A DNA stretch of 36,341 bases from Candidatus Zixiibacteriota bacterium (lineage in GTDB: Bacteria > Zixibacteria > MSB-5A5 > GN15 > FEB-12): assembly GCA_024278935.1 (NCBI GenBank), contig JAJRSF010000012.1:1-36341 (forward strand), in the 5' to 3' direction. The notes below the pieces were generated by a model. It ran no database searches and was not told the origin of the DNA. It saw nothing but the letters and a program-made list of their open reading frames with translations. Every line of letters starts with the position of its first letter. Position 1 is the stretch's first letter. Of the stretch, positions 8,250 to 16,287 are shown piece after piece. A program made the translations under genes and the position numbers.

Positions 8250-9002
8250 ATGGAGAAGGAACTCAAAGGAAAAGTAGCATTCGTATCAGGCGGTACAAAA
8301 GGAATCGGAAAAGCAATCGCTTTAGGACTCGCTGAAAAAGGTGCTCATGTAGTTGTCAATTATTTTCGTTCACGTTCAACCGCAAATGAAACGGTAAAAG
8401 AAATTCAGGCGTTTGGTGTTGAGTCGTATGCACATCGTGCTAACATGGGTAACCATGATCAGATTCCTGGGATATTTGAAGGTATCAAAGAACGTTTCGG
8501 TAAACTTGATATTCTGATTTCAAATGCTGCTCTCGGTTTGTTTACGAATATGCTTGAAATTGATGACAAGTCGTGGGATCTTTCGATGCACACCAATGCC
8601 AGAGCATTTTTAAATTCAGTACAAGTCGCATCGAATATTATGCCTGACCATTCACGAATCATTACACTGTCGTCGTTAGGTTCTATTCGGTATATCCCGG
8701 GCTATGCGTCGATTGGTGTTTCAAAAGCAGCGATAGAAAATATGGTCAAATATATGGCTGTCGAACTTGCTGATAGGAAAATTACAGTCAACTGTGTCTC
8801 AGGCGGATTTATTGATACCGATGCCCTCAAAGTATTCCCGAACTACGAGATGATGGTGAAAGAAGTTGTCAAGCGGACTCCGTTTAAACGGATGGGTACT
8901 CCGAAAGAAGTTGGCGATGTTGTCTGTTTCTTAGCAGGACCAAAAGCAACATGGGTCACCGGCCAAACTATCATCGTCGACGGCGGCTACACCCTGATGT
9001 AA
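8250..9002 (+). CDS. fabL: FabL-type enoyl-ACP reductase (SDR family)
   Basis: A 250-residue short-chain dehydrogenase. The Rossmann motif SGGTKGIGKAIA is at residues 11-22, NAAL near 92, and the catalytic YASIGVSK (Yx6K) near 152. The stretch VNCVSGGFIDTDALKVFPN closely resembles the conserved region of Bacillus subtilis FabL (enoyl reductase III) and differs from FabG, which has NAxxPGxIxTxM here. It therefore most likely reduces enoyl-ACP with NADPH in fatty-acid elongation. A GAGG Shine-Dalgarno precedes ATG 8250, 17 bases after lipB. LipB draws on octanoyl-ACP from fatty-acid synthesis, so the link makes sense. A strong terminator follows at 9131. A different SDR activity is possible but less likely. 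Confidence 0.82.
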   Translation: MEKELKGKVAFVSGGTKGIGKAIALGLAEKGAHVVVNYFRSRSTANETVKEIQAFGVESYAHRANMGNHDQIPGIFEGIKERFGKLDILISNAALGLFTNMLEIDDKSWDLSMHTNARAFLNSVQVASNIMPDHSRIITLSSLGSIRYIPGYASIGVSKAAIENMVKYMAVELADRKITVNCVSGGFIDTDALKVFPNYEMMVKEVVKRTPFKRMGTPKEVGDVVCFLAGPKATWVTGQTIIVDGGYTLM

Positions 9003-9021
9003 ATACTTTAATTTGTAGGGA

Positions 9022-9057
9022 GGAACCCAACGAGCTTAAAAGCTCTTTAGTGGTTCC
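9022..9057. repeat. Nested inverted repeat
   Basis: Outer arms GGAACC (9022-9027) and GGTTCC (9052-9057) enclose an inner hairpin GAGCTT/AAGCTC (9032-9045) with a 2-base loop. There is no T-run, so it is not an obvious terminator. Confidence 0.6.
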
Positions 9058-9090
9058 GCCAACATTTATCGAATGGTATTCCAAATTGTC

Positions 9091-9110
9091 ATTCCCGTGA
9101 AAACGGGAAT
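9091..9110. repeat. Dispersed GTCATTCC-type hairpin repeat, copy 1
   Basis: ATTCCCGT/ACGGGAAT, an 8-bp perfect stem with a GAAA loop, preceded by GTC and followed by CCAGAA. This pattern (GTCATTCC, stem, GGAATCC) is a small dispersed repeat family seen in many bacterial genomes. Related copies in this window are at 9571 (reverse orientation), 30981-31075 and 33626-33721. Confidence 0.65.
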
Positions 9111-9130
9111 CCAGAAAAAAATTATTGTAG

Positions 9131-9162
9131 GGCAGGTCTCGCTTTTGAGACCTGCCTTTTTT
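9131..9162 (+). terminator. Rho-independent terminator of the E2-lipB-fabL unit
   Basis: A 10-bp perfect stem, GGCAGGTCTC (9131-9140) with GAGACCTGCC (9147-9156), has a 6-base loop and six T's after it. It lies about 130 bases after the fabL stop. Confidence 0.85.
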
Positions 9163-9250
9163 ATATGCTGTTAGAATATGTAGGGAAGAACCCTTTTCTC
9201 GTTTTGTTAAAGAATTGTGAGTTTATCGAAACATTTACAAATCAGCAGTC

Positions 9251-9295
9251 ATTGCGAGGCGACTTTGTCACATTGTGACTTGTCGCCGTGGCAAT
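9251..9295. repeat. Bulged hairpin repeat (ATTGCGAGGCGAC type)
   Basis: ATTGC/GCAAT and GCGAC/GTCGC arms form a stem with an internal bulge, capped by GTCAC-ATT-GTGAC (9067-9079 within line numbering 9267-9279). Such sequences recur as dispersed elements in other bacterial genomes. No function can be assigned. Confidence 0.55.
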
Positions 9296-9352
9296 CTCAT
9301 CTTTTTATAAATGTCATCAAAGAAAATGTGATAGACTTATTGATTTTGCAGT

Positions 9353-9478
9353 AGTAGGTCGGGTTCCGTTGGTTTAAAATCGTATGATTTTAATATCGAG
9401 AAACCCGACAACTTGTAAGATTATAAGTAACGTCGGGTTCTGCATCCACTACCGGTGTTCGCTAGAACCCGACCTACT
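9353..9478. repeat. 126-bp element with 14-bp terminal inverted repeats (twin hairpin)
   Basis: AGTAGGTCGGGTTC (9353-9366) is perfectly inverted at 9465-9478. Inside, the same core occurs twice more in alternating orientation (AACCCGAC near 9412, GTCGGGTTC near 9432), so the element can fold as two side-by-side hairpins. It has no coding capacity. The second hairpin half reappears at 33548-33608. This looks like a small non-autonomous mobile element or REP-like unit, but no target-site duplication is evident. Confidence 0.6.
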
Positions 9479-9510
9479 AATTAGGATTGTTTAAGTAAAA
9501 GTGGAGTGCA

Positions 9511-9544
9511 AATAAAAAGGTCAGGTCTCGGAAAGACCTGACCT
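9511..9544 (-). terminator. Rho-independent terminator of the suf operon
   Basis: An 11-bp perfect stem, AGGTCAGGTCT (9518-9528) with AGACCTGACCT (9534-9544), has a 5-base loop. Read on the minus strand it is followed by TTTTTATTT, so it terminates transcription coming from sufT, which ends 64 bases away. Confidence 0.8.
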
Positions 9545-9570
9545 ACAAATTTAAAAGAGGACAATATTGG

Positions 9571-9590
9571 ATTCCTGCCTACGCAGGAAT
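9571..9590. repeat. Dispersed GTCATTCC-type hairpin repeat, reverse copy
   Basis: ATTCCTGC/GCAGGAAT, an 8-bp stem with loop CTAC, followed by GAC. It is the reverse orientation of the family at 9091. Confidence 0.6.
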
Positions 9591-9607
9591 GACAAAACTG
9601 GAGTCTG

Positions 9608-9925
9608 TTACCAGATGCCGAGGATGTCTTTGGCGGAGTCGGAACACATTTCTTTTGGATCCCAAGTCGGGTCCCATACCAGTTTGACTTCGACTTCTTT
9701 GACTTCATCTGAAATTTCTTCAGCAGCACGATGAGTCATTGATACAAGCATCTCGCCATACGGACAGGCAGGAGTTGTGAGTGTCATCTTAACGGTTACC
9801 TTGCCGATTTCTTCTTCAAGTAGCACATCGTAAATTAGTCCGAGGTCAACAATACCGATACGGATTTCAGGATCTTGCACAGGTTTGAGTGCGGTGATAA
9901 CTTCTTGTTTTGTTGGGAATGCCAT
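9608..9925 (-). CDS. sufT: SufT-type MIP18/DUF59 Fe-S maturation protein
   Basis: A 105-residue MIP18-family (DUF59) protein involved in Fe-S cluster assembly or transfer. Conserved points are QDPEIRIGIVDLGLIYD, LTTPACPYGEM with the reactive Cys, and VWDPTWDPKEMCS. The small single-domain form placed at the end of a suf operon is the typical SufT arrangement; phenylacetate PaaD homologues belong to paa operons, which are absent here. It is the last gene of the operon, 11 bases after sufU, and is followed by the terminator at 9511-9544. Confidence 0.88.
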   Translation of the reverse strand: MAFPTKQEVITALKPVQDPEIRIGIVDLGLIYDVLLEEEIGKVTVKMTLTTPACPYGEMLVSMTHRAAEEISDEVKEVEVKLVWDPTWDPKEMCSDSAKDILGIW

Positions 9926-9936
9926 AATATATTTTC

Positions 9937-10419
9937 CTAGTCTGTATCTTCTGTTGAAACTGTGAATGAATCCGGTTTGCTACCATGTTCAAATTTATCT
10001 ACACCCTCGATGAGTGTTACCCAAGCGAGAAGGGCACATTTTATACGTACCGGAAATTGACGAACACCCTTGAGCGAATCAAGGTCGCCAATGTCTTCGG
10101 TGATATTGGACTCTTCGCCTTTGAGCATTTTTTTAATCTGTTCGGATATCTTTTTGACTTCTTCAAGCGACTTGCCTTTGATAAACTCGGCAAGCATCGA
10201 ACCCGATGCAACCGATATAGCACAGCCTTTACAATTGACATGTACGTCGGCGATATTGTTTTTGCTGTCAACTTTGAGTTCCATCTTGAGTTCATCACCG
10301 CATGATGGGTTGTGACCGTCGGATGTAACGTTTTTATCATCTAGTGGCTTTTTGCCACGTGGTGCTTTATAGTGATCGAGAATTATTTCCCGATACATAT
10401 CATCTAAATTTTCACTCAT
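9937..10419 (-). CDS. sufU: SufU Fe-S scaffold / sulfur relay protein
   Basis: A 160-residue IscU-like fold. The three zinc/cluster cysteines are visible in NPSCGDEL (near residue 41), NCKGCAIS (near 65) and RIKCALLAW (near 127). The gap of about 60 residues between the second and third Cys is characteristic of SufU rather than IscU. SufU accepts persulfide sulfur from SufS and delivers it to SufBCD. Its ATG overlaps the end of sufS by 8 bases, indicating translational coupling. A short acidic tail follows the core. Confidence 0.95.
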   Translation of the reverse strand: MSENLDDMYREIILDHYKAPRGKKPLDDKNVTSDGHNPSCGDELKMELKVDSKNNIADVHVNCKGCAISVASGSMLAEFIKGKSLEEVKKISEQIKKMLKGEESNITEDIGDLDSLKGVRQFPVRIKCALLAWVTLIEGVDKFEHGSKPDSFTVSTEDTD

Positions 10420-11671
10420 GACCGAAATATTTCCTCATTGCAATTAGCGCATCAAATAATGCATCAATGTCAGATTCATCGTTGTAAATATACAAAGAAG
10501 CTCTCGCTGTGGCAATAGTTCCCATCCTTTTCATCAAAGTTTGTGCACAGTGATGTCCGGCTCGAATAGCGATGCCTTTGGAGTCCAAATAGGTCGAAAT
10601 GTCGTGCGGATGTAAATCTTTGTCGGTGAAAGAAACGGCACCACCACGATTGATAGCGTTATTTGGGCCTTGGATTTTCAAACCATCAATTTGTAATAAT
10701 TTATCGATCGTATAGGCAGTCAGTTTTGTTTCGTAGGTGTGGACATTGTCCATACCGATTTCATCGAGATAGGTTAGAGCAGCGTCAAAGGTGACAACGC
10801 CCGCGATATTTGGCGTGCCTGCTTCAAATTTATGAGGAAGCTCCGCCCAAGTAATACGGTCAAACGAGACTTCGGAAATCATTTCACCACCCATATTAAA
10901 TGGTGGCATTTTATCAAGGATATTTTCTTTGCCAAATAGAACGCCAACACCAGTTGGTCCGAGCATCTTGTGAGATGAGAAAGCGTAGAAGTCAACATCA
11001 AGGTCGAGCAAATCGACAGGCATATGAGGAACCGCTTGGGCTCCATCTGCTAAAATCAAGGCACCATTTTTGTGGGCGATTTCAGCGAGCTGTTTGACAG
11101 GGTTGAGAGTGCCTAAAACATTCGACATATGAGTGACGGCAACAAGTTTTGTTTTCTCGGTAATGATCTTGTCTATGTCAGTTAAGTCCAGACGTCCGTC
11201 ATCGGTGATAGGGATGCGTTTGATGACTGCGTTCTTGCGTTGAGCAAGCATGACCCACGGGACAAGATTGGCGTGATGCTCCATATCGGTCAGGACGATT
11301 TCATCGCCTTCGGAAATATTTGCTTCACCCCAAGTATAGGCGACAAGGTTGATAGACTCGGTTGTACCAGCGGTGAAAATAACTTCGCTTGTTTTCACAC
11401 CACCGATAAATTTGGCGATGTGGGTACGGGTTTTTTCATAGGCGTTTGTTGATTCTTCGGCGAGAGTATGCAAGCCACGATGGATATTAGAATTTATAGT
11501 TTTAAAAAATTCTTCATGGGCGTTGATAACTTCAATCGGTTTTTGAGTCGATGCACCCGAATCAAGATATACTAATTTGTGTCCTCTGATTTCTCTTTGG
11601 AGAATCGGGTAGTCACTTTTTATTTTTTGAATGTCAAAAACAAAATCTTTATTTGTTGTCTCAGTATTCAT
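10412..11671 (-). CDS. sufS: SufS group II cysteine desulfurase
   Basis: A PLP enzyme that takes sulfur from cysteine for Fe-S clusters. The PLP lysine is in SSHKMLGPTG, and the catalytic Cys is in AGHHCAQTLMKRMG, which matches the SufS/CsdA class rather than IscS. At 419 residues it is full length (LDSGASTQKP near the start). It stops at TGA, which overlaps the sufU start, another proof that TGA is a stop in this genome. It is placed 14 bases after the Rieske gene in the same operon. Confidence 0.96.
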   Translation of the reverse strand: MNTETTNKDFVFDIQKIKSDYPILQREIRGHKLVYLDSGASTQKPIEVINAHEEFFKTINSNIHRGLHTLAEESTNAYEKTRTHIAKFIGGVKTSEVIFTAGTTESINLVAYTWGEANISEGDEIVLTDMEHHANLVPWVMLAQRKNAVIKRIPITDDGRLDLTDIDKIITEKTKLVAVTHMSNVLGTLNPVKQLAEIAHKNGALILADGAQAVPHMPVDLLDLDVDFYAFSSHKMLGPTGVGVLFGKENILDKMPPFNMGGEMISEVSFDRITWAELPHKFEAGTPNIAGVVTFDAALTYLDEIGMDNVHTYETKLTAYTIDKLLQIDGLKIQGPNNAINRGGAVSFTDKDLHPHDISTYLDSKGIAIRAGHHCAQTLMKRMGTIATARASLYIYNDESDIDALFDALIAMRKYFGHE

Positions 11672-11685
11672 AATTCATACTTTTC

Positions 11686-12000
11686 TCAATCTATAGCTAT
11701 ATAAATTTCATTGTTTTCAATCTTAAGTTCATAGGTCTCAATACCAACCACTGCCGGAGGAGCTTTCACTTCACCGGAACAGCAATCAAATTTGGCACCA
11801 TGTCTAGCACAAACGATATGTCCGTCGGCGTCGATATACCCATCGGAGATTGGGGCAGAGTCGTGCGAGCAACAATCTTCAACAGCACAAAATCCTTTGT
11901 CAGTATGTGCAATAACAACCAAGTCTAAACCAAGTTTAAACTGTTTCATCGTTCCCATTGGAATGTCGTCAATATGCGCCACTTTTTGAAAATTCGCCAT
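11686..12000 (-). CDS. Rieske-type [2Fe-2S] ferredoxin of the suf operon
   Basis: A 104-residue single-domain Rieske protein. The ligands are CSH in EDCCSHDSAPISDG and CARH in IVCARHGAKFDCCSG, the CxH...CxxH pattern that binds a [2Fe-2S] cluster through two Cys and two His. It resembles NirD or dioxygenase ferredoxins but sits between sufD and sufS. Its ATG overlaps the sufD stop (TAATG), so it is translationally coupled to the assembly machinery. A role as electron donor for cluster building or as a cluster carrier is inferred from position only. It stops at TGA. Confidence 0.88.
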   Translation of the reverse strand: MANFQKVAHIDDIPMGTMKQFKLGLDLVVIAHTDKGFCAVEDCCSHDSAPISDGYIDADGHIVCARHGAKFDCCSGEVKAPPAVVGIETYELKIENNEIYIAID

Positions 12001-13316
12001 TAAATATCTTCCAACCTTTTTGCTACAAACTCGGGAATTTTCTCTTTGAGATCAGCCGGGACTTGTTTGAGAGTTGCTTCAACAAATCCGCTGACAATCA
12101 TACGAGTCGCATCGGTTTCATTTATACCACGACACTTGAGGAAGAAAACCATTTCCGGGTCAAGCGGTCCGATAGTGGCACCATGGGAACAGATAACATC
12201 TTCGTTTAAAATTTCAAGTTCAGGAATTGTCTCAGCTTTACATCCTTTGTTGAGAAGGAGGTTCCTGTTTTCCTGATATGCTTCACATACTTTGGCACTG
12301 TTTTCAATTCGAATAAGACCTGTGTATGCTGAGTTTGCTTTGTCTTTAAGTACGACTTTGAAATTAATATCGGAAGTTGTTTTACCTACTGCGTGATGAT
12401 GCAGAGTATGATTGTCGTAATGCTGACGTCCACCACCAAAAAGTAAACCGTACATTTTACTGTCGGCACCTTCACCATTGAGAGTGACACCAAAGTTTTG
12501 CTTTGAGATTGCTCCACCAAAGGCGAGTGGAACAGTTAAAATAGATGCGTTCTGTTCTGCGTTGGCTCTGTGAGCTAAATAGATTTTGGCGCCTTCGGAA
12601 TTTCTTTGTAGCGATATATATCTAGTGCGACTGTCAATGTCGCCAAAGATTTCAACGGCAGAATTTGTGAGGCTCATATTGTCGCTTTGTGTTTCTGAAC
12701 CACCGGCGTATTCGTCGATAATTGTTACTTCGGAATTTTTACCAACAACAACTAACAAACGAGGGAACTGTGCTGATTTGTCAAGACCTGATTCACGAAG
12801 TAAGTGGATAGGTTGTTCAACAGTTTTTCCGTCCGGGATATAGATGAAAATACCATCGTTCCAGAGAGCGGAATTCATAGCTTCAAATTTACCTGTTTCG
12901 TTGTTCACCAGTGAGTATAAATGTTTGTTCACAATTTCAAAGTGTGATTCAACAGCATCGGAAAGAGTTGAAATAATAATTACGTCTGAAGTTACATTGT
13001 CAGAAGAATTGATTTCAATATCGCGACCTGATTTGTCTACGACAAATGCTGATAAATTGCCGTCTTTAAGATGAGCAAGTTCAGCTTCGATTGTATAGTT
13101 TAAGTTTGCTCGGAAAGCTGTGTCAACGACCTGATCTTTATCTACAACAAAACTTGCCGGGTCGGTGTATCTCCAAAGATGCAGACCACGACGAGGGATC
13201 GGTGAGTTGTTATAAGATTCTTTTGAGGCAGTCCGTTTATCTTGTAACCATTGCGGACCACGTTTTAATTCCGGTGTGATTTCCGGTATCATAATATCTT
13301 GATTTTGAGTTGTCAT
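12000..13316 (-). CDS. sufD: SufD Fe-S assembly scaffold subunit
   Basis: A 438-residue SufB/SufD-family beta-helix protein; with SufB and SufC it forms the SufBC2D scaffold. The later half carries the family pattern: HHAVGKTTSDINFKVVL (SufD His region), then the C-terminal CSHGATIGPLDPEMVFFLKCRG and GFVEATLKQVP. Compared with SufB it lacks the cysteine-rich cluster region and is shorter at the N-terminus. It starts 3 bases after sufB ends and its stop overlaps the Rieske start. Confidence 0.94.
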   Translation of the reverse strand: MTTQNQDIMIPEITPELKRGPQWLQDKRTASKESYNNSPIPRRGLHLWRYTDPASFVVDKDQVVDTAFRANLNYTIEAELAHLKDGNLSAFVVDKSGRDIEINSSDNVTSDVIIISTLSDAVESHFEIVNKHLYSLVNNETGKFEAMNSALWNDGIFIYIPDGKTVEQPIHLLRESGLDKSAQFPRLLVVVGKNSEVTIIDEYAGGSETQSDNMSLTNSAVEIFGDIDSRTRYISLQRNSEGAKIYLAHRANAEQNASILTVPLAFGGAISKQNFGVTLNGEGADSKMYGLLFGGGRQHYDNHTLHHHAVGKTTSDINFKVVLKDKANSAYTGLIRIENSAKVCEAYQENRNLLLNKGCKAETIPELEILNEDVICSHGATIGPLDPEMVFFLKCRGINETDATRMIVSGFVEATLKQVPADLKEKIPEFVAKRLEDI

Positions 13317-13319
13317 ATC

Positions 13320-14753
13320 TTAACCTATTGAGCCTTCCATGTCAAGTTCAATTAAACGGTTGAGTTCAACCGCATATTCAAGTGGAAGTTCTTTTGTGAA
13401 AGGTTCCATAAATCCATTTACAATAAGTAGGCGAGCTTCATCTTCGGTGAGTCCTCTTGAGGTGAGGTAGAAGAGTTGTTCTTCGGCTACTTTTGAAACG
13501 CGTGCTTCATGTTCAACACGTACTTGATCGTTGTCGATTTCCATAGTTGGGTATGTATCGGAACGGGCGTCTTCGCCTATGAGTAAAGCATCACATTCAA
13601 CAGATACTTTTGCACCGGTAGCATTTTTATGAATTTTAACCATGCCACGGTAGGTAGCTCTGCCGTTATCTTTGGAAATAGATTTTGATGTAATCCGTGA
13701 TGATGTGTTCGGAGCAGCATGAATCATTTTTGCTCCGGCATCCTGATGCTGATCAACGCCTGCAAATGCGACCGAAAGAATTTCTCCTTTGGCACATTCA
13801 CCAAGAAGTTGGACGCATGGGTATTTCATAGTAAGACGGGAACCGAGGTTTCCATCGACCCATTCGATAGTAGAGTTCTTATACGCAGATGCTCTTTTGG
13901 TAACGAGGTTATAAATGTTACGTGACCAGTTTTGGATAGTCGTGTAACGGATATAAGCGTCATCCATAGCTTTTAATTCTACAACAGCGGTGTGTAGAGA
14001 ATTTGTTGAATAGACAGGAGCGGTACAACCTTCGATGTAGTGCAGTTTGGCACCTTCGTCGGCGATGATAAGAGTTCTTTCAAACTGTCCCATGTTTTCA
14101 GCGTTGATTCTGAAATATGCCTGGAGAGGGATGCCAACATCGACACCTTTTGGCACATAAATAAATGAACCACCCGACCAAACTGCTGTGTTTAAGGCAG
14201 CAAATTTGTTGTCGGTCATTGGAATTACTGAGCCAAAATGTTCTCTGACAATTTCAGGGTACTCACGAAGAGCGGAGTCCATGTCTAAAAAGATGATTCC
14301 CTTTTTGACTAAGTCTTCCTGCATCGAGTGATAGACAACTTCTGATTCATATTGTGCTGATACACCACCGAGGAATTTTTTCTCTGCTTCAGGGATACCA
14401 AGTTTGTCGAAAGTCTTTTTGATATATTCAGGGACATCATCCCAATTATCTTTTTGAGCATCGATCGGTTTCATGAAATAATAAATATCATCAAAGTCGA
14501 TTTCATTTAGTATATGATCGTTGCCCCATTTAGGCATTTCTTTTTTATAGAAAACTTCAAGAGCTTCGTGGCGAATCTCCGCCATCCACTTTGGTTCTTT
14601 TTTCATTTTAGAAATCATTTCGACTACTTCATGGTTGATACCTTTGGCACCTTTGTGGAAATAATCGACAGGATCATGAAAACCATATTTTGATTCATAA
14701 TCTTCATTGAGCTTTGAAAGCTCTAAGTTTTGTTTTTTCAGTGATTCAGACAT
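13320..14753 (-). CDS. sufB: SufB Fe-S assembly scaffold subunit
   Basis: A 477-residue SufB; full length. Diagnostic segments are [20 protein letters not shown] at the N-terminus, [20 protein letters not shown] mid-protein, [17 protein letters not shown] with a conserved Cys, and [21 protein letters not shown] with the conserved cluster/sulfur Cys. It is the scaffold subunit that receives sulfur from SufU or SufE and builds the cluster. It lies 2 bases after sufC and 3 before sufD, a compact arrangement implying one transcript. Confidence 0.97.
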   Translation of the reverse strand: MSESLKKQNLELSKLNEDYESKYGFHDPVDYFHKGAKGINHEVVEMISKMKKEPKWMAEIRHEALEVFYKKEMPKWGNDHILNEIDFDDIYYFMKPIDAQKDNWDDVPEYIKKTFDKLGIPEAEKKFLGGVSAQYESEVVYHSMQEDLVKKGIIFLDMDSALREYPEIVREHFGSVIPMTDNKFAALNTAVWSGGSFIYVPKGVDVGIPLQAYFRINAENMGQFERTLIIADEGAKLHYIEGCTAPVYSTNSLHTAVVELKAMDDAYIRYTTIQNWSRNIYNLVTKRASAYKNSTIEWVDGNLGSRLTMKYPCVQLLGECAKGEILSVAFAGVDQHQDAGAKMIHAAPNTSSRITSKSISKDNGRATYRGMVKIHKNATGAKVSVECDALLIGEDARSDTYPTMEIDNDQVRVEHEARVSKVAEEQLFYLTSRGLTEDEARLLIVNGFMEPFTKELPLEYAVELNRLIELDMEGSIG

Positions 14754-14755
14754 AT

Positions 14756-15517
14756 TTAGACTCCAGTTTTTTCCTCGTTAAGCCATTCATACCCGGATTC
14801 TTCTAATTTTAAAGCTAGTTCAGGTCCACCAGTTAAAACAAATTTACCATCCATCATAACATGAACTTTATCTGGTTTGACATAGTTAAGCAAACGCTGA
14901 TAATGAGTCACCATAAGGACACCATTGTTTTCGCTCTGATAACGGTTGATACCTTCTGAGACAATTTTGATAGCATCGATATCTACACCTGAATCGGTTT
15001 CATCGAGCAACGCCATTGCCGGATTGAGCATAGACATTTGTAAAACTTCGATACGTTTTTTCTCACCACCAGAGAAACCATCGTTGATATAGCGAGTGGC
15101 AAAAGATTGGTCGACAGATAAATCAGTCATGGCAGCTTTGAAAAGTTTACGGAAATCAGACATATCGGCATCGGCACCACGGTGTGATTTGAGTGCTGCG
15201 CGCATAAAGTTTGCGACGGTAACACCAGGGATTGCGAGCGGATATTGGAATGCGAGGAAGAGACCTGCTCGGGAGCGTTCATCGGCTTCCATGTCTAAAA
15301 TAGATTCACCTTTTAAATATGCTTCACCTTTAGTAATGGTGTAGGAAGGGTGTCCCATAAGAGCGTTTGATAGTGATGATTTTCCCGAACCGTTTTTGCC
15401 CATGATAGCATGTATTTCACCCGGGTTGATTGTCATGGAAACGCCTTTGACAACTTCTTTCCCTTCGACTTCGACATGGATGTCTTTGAATTCTAAAATT
15501 GGTTTTTTATCTGACAT
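14756..15517 (-). CDS. sufC: SufC ATPase of the SUF scaffold
   Basis: An ABC-type ATPase, soluble, which drives conformational change in SufBD. Walker A is GKNGSGKSS near residue 39, the signature is [11 protein letters not shown] near 149, and Walker B is [11 protein letters not shown] near 171. The SufC-specific FSGGEKKR and DSGVDIDA forms separate it from transporter ATPases. It is the first structural suf gene after rrf2 (35-base gap). Confidence 0.97.
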   Translation of the reverse strand: MSDKKPILEFKDIHVEVEGKEVVKGVSMTINPGEIHAIMGKNGSGKSSLSNALMGHPSYTITKGEAYLKGESILDMEADERSRAGLFLAFQYPLAIPGVTVANFMRAALKSHRGADADMSDFRKLFKAAMTDLSVDQSFATRYINDGFSGGEKKRIEVLQMSMLNPAMALLDETDSGVDIDAIKIVSEGINRYQSENNGVLMVTHYQRLLNYVKPDKVHVMMDGKFVLTGGPELALKLEESGYEWLNEEKTGV

Positions 15518-15552
15518 TGTTTTTAAATCCTTTATTAGTTATTACATTTTTT

Positions 15553-16080
15553 TCAATTAGTTATTTTATTTTCATCAGAACAGCTTAACGACTTATTTAG
15601 TTCCGCTTGTTCTGTCTCATTCATAATTAAAACATTCGATTTTATAAAAGTGATATCATTTATGTTTGAACCATTGATGATGTCTTCTAAAGTAGAGGAT
15701 GATAAAAATTCGCCTACGATTTTTGAAAGTCCTGCTAGAGTGTACTGTACTGAACAGTCATCGGTGTGAATACATTTTTCGAGTTGTCCTGAAAATTTAA
15801 CACAATGGTTCGGGTCGATAAGTGGTCCGCCTAAAGCAGTTATAACTTCAAGCAGGTTAATATCTTTTGGTTCCCGTGCGATGCAAAATCCGCCCCCGCG
15901 ACCTCGCATAGCGGTTACCAAACCTGATTTTCGTAATATAGAAAGTAGTTTCGAAGTATATGGCACAGATAGTCCTTCTTTTTCGGAAATATCTGAAATC
16001 GATAATTGTCCGCCTGAACCTGCTTTGGCAAGTGCGACAAGACATCTGAGACCGTATTCTTCGAGGGCTGAAATCCTCAT
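15553..16080 (-). CDS. Rrf2/IscR-family Fe-S regulator of the suf operon
   Basis: An Rrf2-type winged-helix regulator, 175 residues from the ATG at 16078-16080; an in-frame GTG five codons upstream is less likely because AAAGG sits just before the ATG. The N-terminus MRISALEEYGLRCLVALA and the wing RGRGGGFCIAREP are typical. Three cysteines in NHCVKFSGQLEKCIHTDDCS are spaced C-x9-C-x5-C, in the region where IscR and related sensors bind an Fe-S cluster (IscR has C-x5-C-x5-C). A long C-terminal tail of about 45 residues has no recognisable motif. As first gene of the suf operon, it probably regulates that operon according to cluster status. Confidence 0.9.
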   Translation of the reverse strand: MRISALEEYGLRCLVALAKAGSGGQLSISDISEKEGLSVPYTSKLLSILRKSGLVTAMRGRGGGFCIAREPKDINLLEVITALGGPLIDPNHCVKFSGQLEKCIHTDDCSVQYTLAGLSKIVGEFLSSSTLEDIINGSNINDITFIKSNVLIMNETEQAELNKSLSCSDENKITN

Positions 16081-16121
16081 AATGTTACCTTTCACAACAG
16101 CTTATAATCAAAAGTCCATCT

Positions 16122-16150
16122 ACTATACGAAAAGAATACTAATTTGTAAA
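16122..16150 (-). promoter_or_regulatory. Promoter of the rrf2-suf operon
   Basis: On the minus strand TTTACA (16145-16150), a 17-base spacer and TATAGT (16122-16127) form a good sigma-70-like promoter about 40 bases before the rrf2 start. Confidence 0.6.
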
Positions 16151-16158
16151 GTATAATC

Positions 16159-16173
16159 TTTCATTTAATGAAA
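16159..16173. promoter_or_regulatory. 7-1-7 inverted repeat, possible Fur-family operator
   Basis: TTTCATT-T-AATGAAA is a perfect 7-base inverted repeat with a single central base. It lies between the divergent rrf2-suf and mntP genes, 9 bases outside the rrf2 -35 element. The geometry and AT-rich halves resemble Fur/Mur/PerR boxes (for example TGATAATnATTATCA) but the bases are not identical to any consensus I know. Confidence 0.4.
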
Positions 16174-16287
16174 ATATATTATAAAAAAGTATAGATTAAC
16201 ATTTTTTTAAAGAAAATAGTTGAATATTCTATCGTAAGTTGTTATATAACATGCTAATAAAGAGGTGTTACTATCAGTATAGATTTT

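Larger units (their letters stand above)
9003..9607. repeat. Gene-free repeat island between converging units
   Basis: About 600 bases between fabL (+) and sufT (-) contain no convincing gene. The stretch is packed with inverted repeats, listed separately, several of which recur in related form at 30981-31075 and 33548-33721. A minus-strand frame crossing 9481-9729 has repeat-derived sequence and overlaps sufT, so it is not taken as a gene. Two of the hairpins end in T-runs and serve as terminators for the flanking units. Confidence 0.7.

Noticed and set aside
9003-9600. CRISPR array
   Set aside because: The repeats are inverted hairpins of differing sequence with irregular spacing, and no cas gene is present.
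9481-9729. 82-codon minus-strand frame
   Set aside because: It overlaps sufT in another frame and otherwise consists of repeat and terminator sequence.
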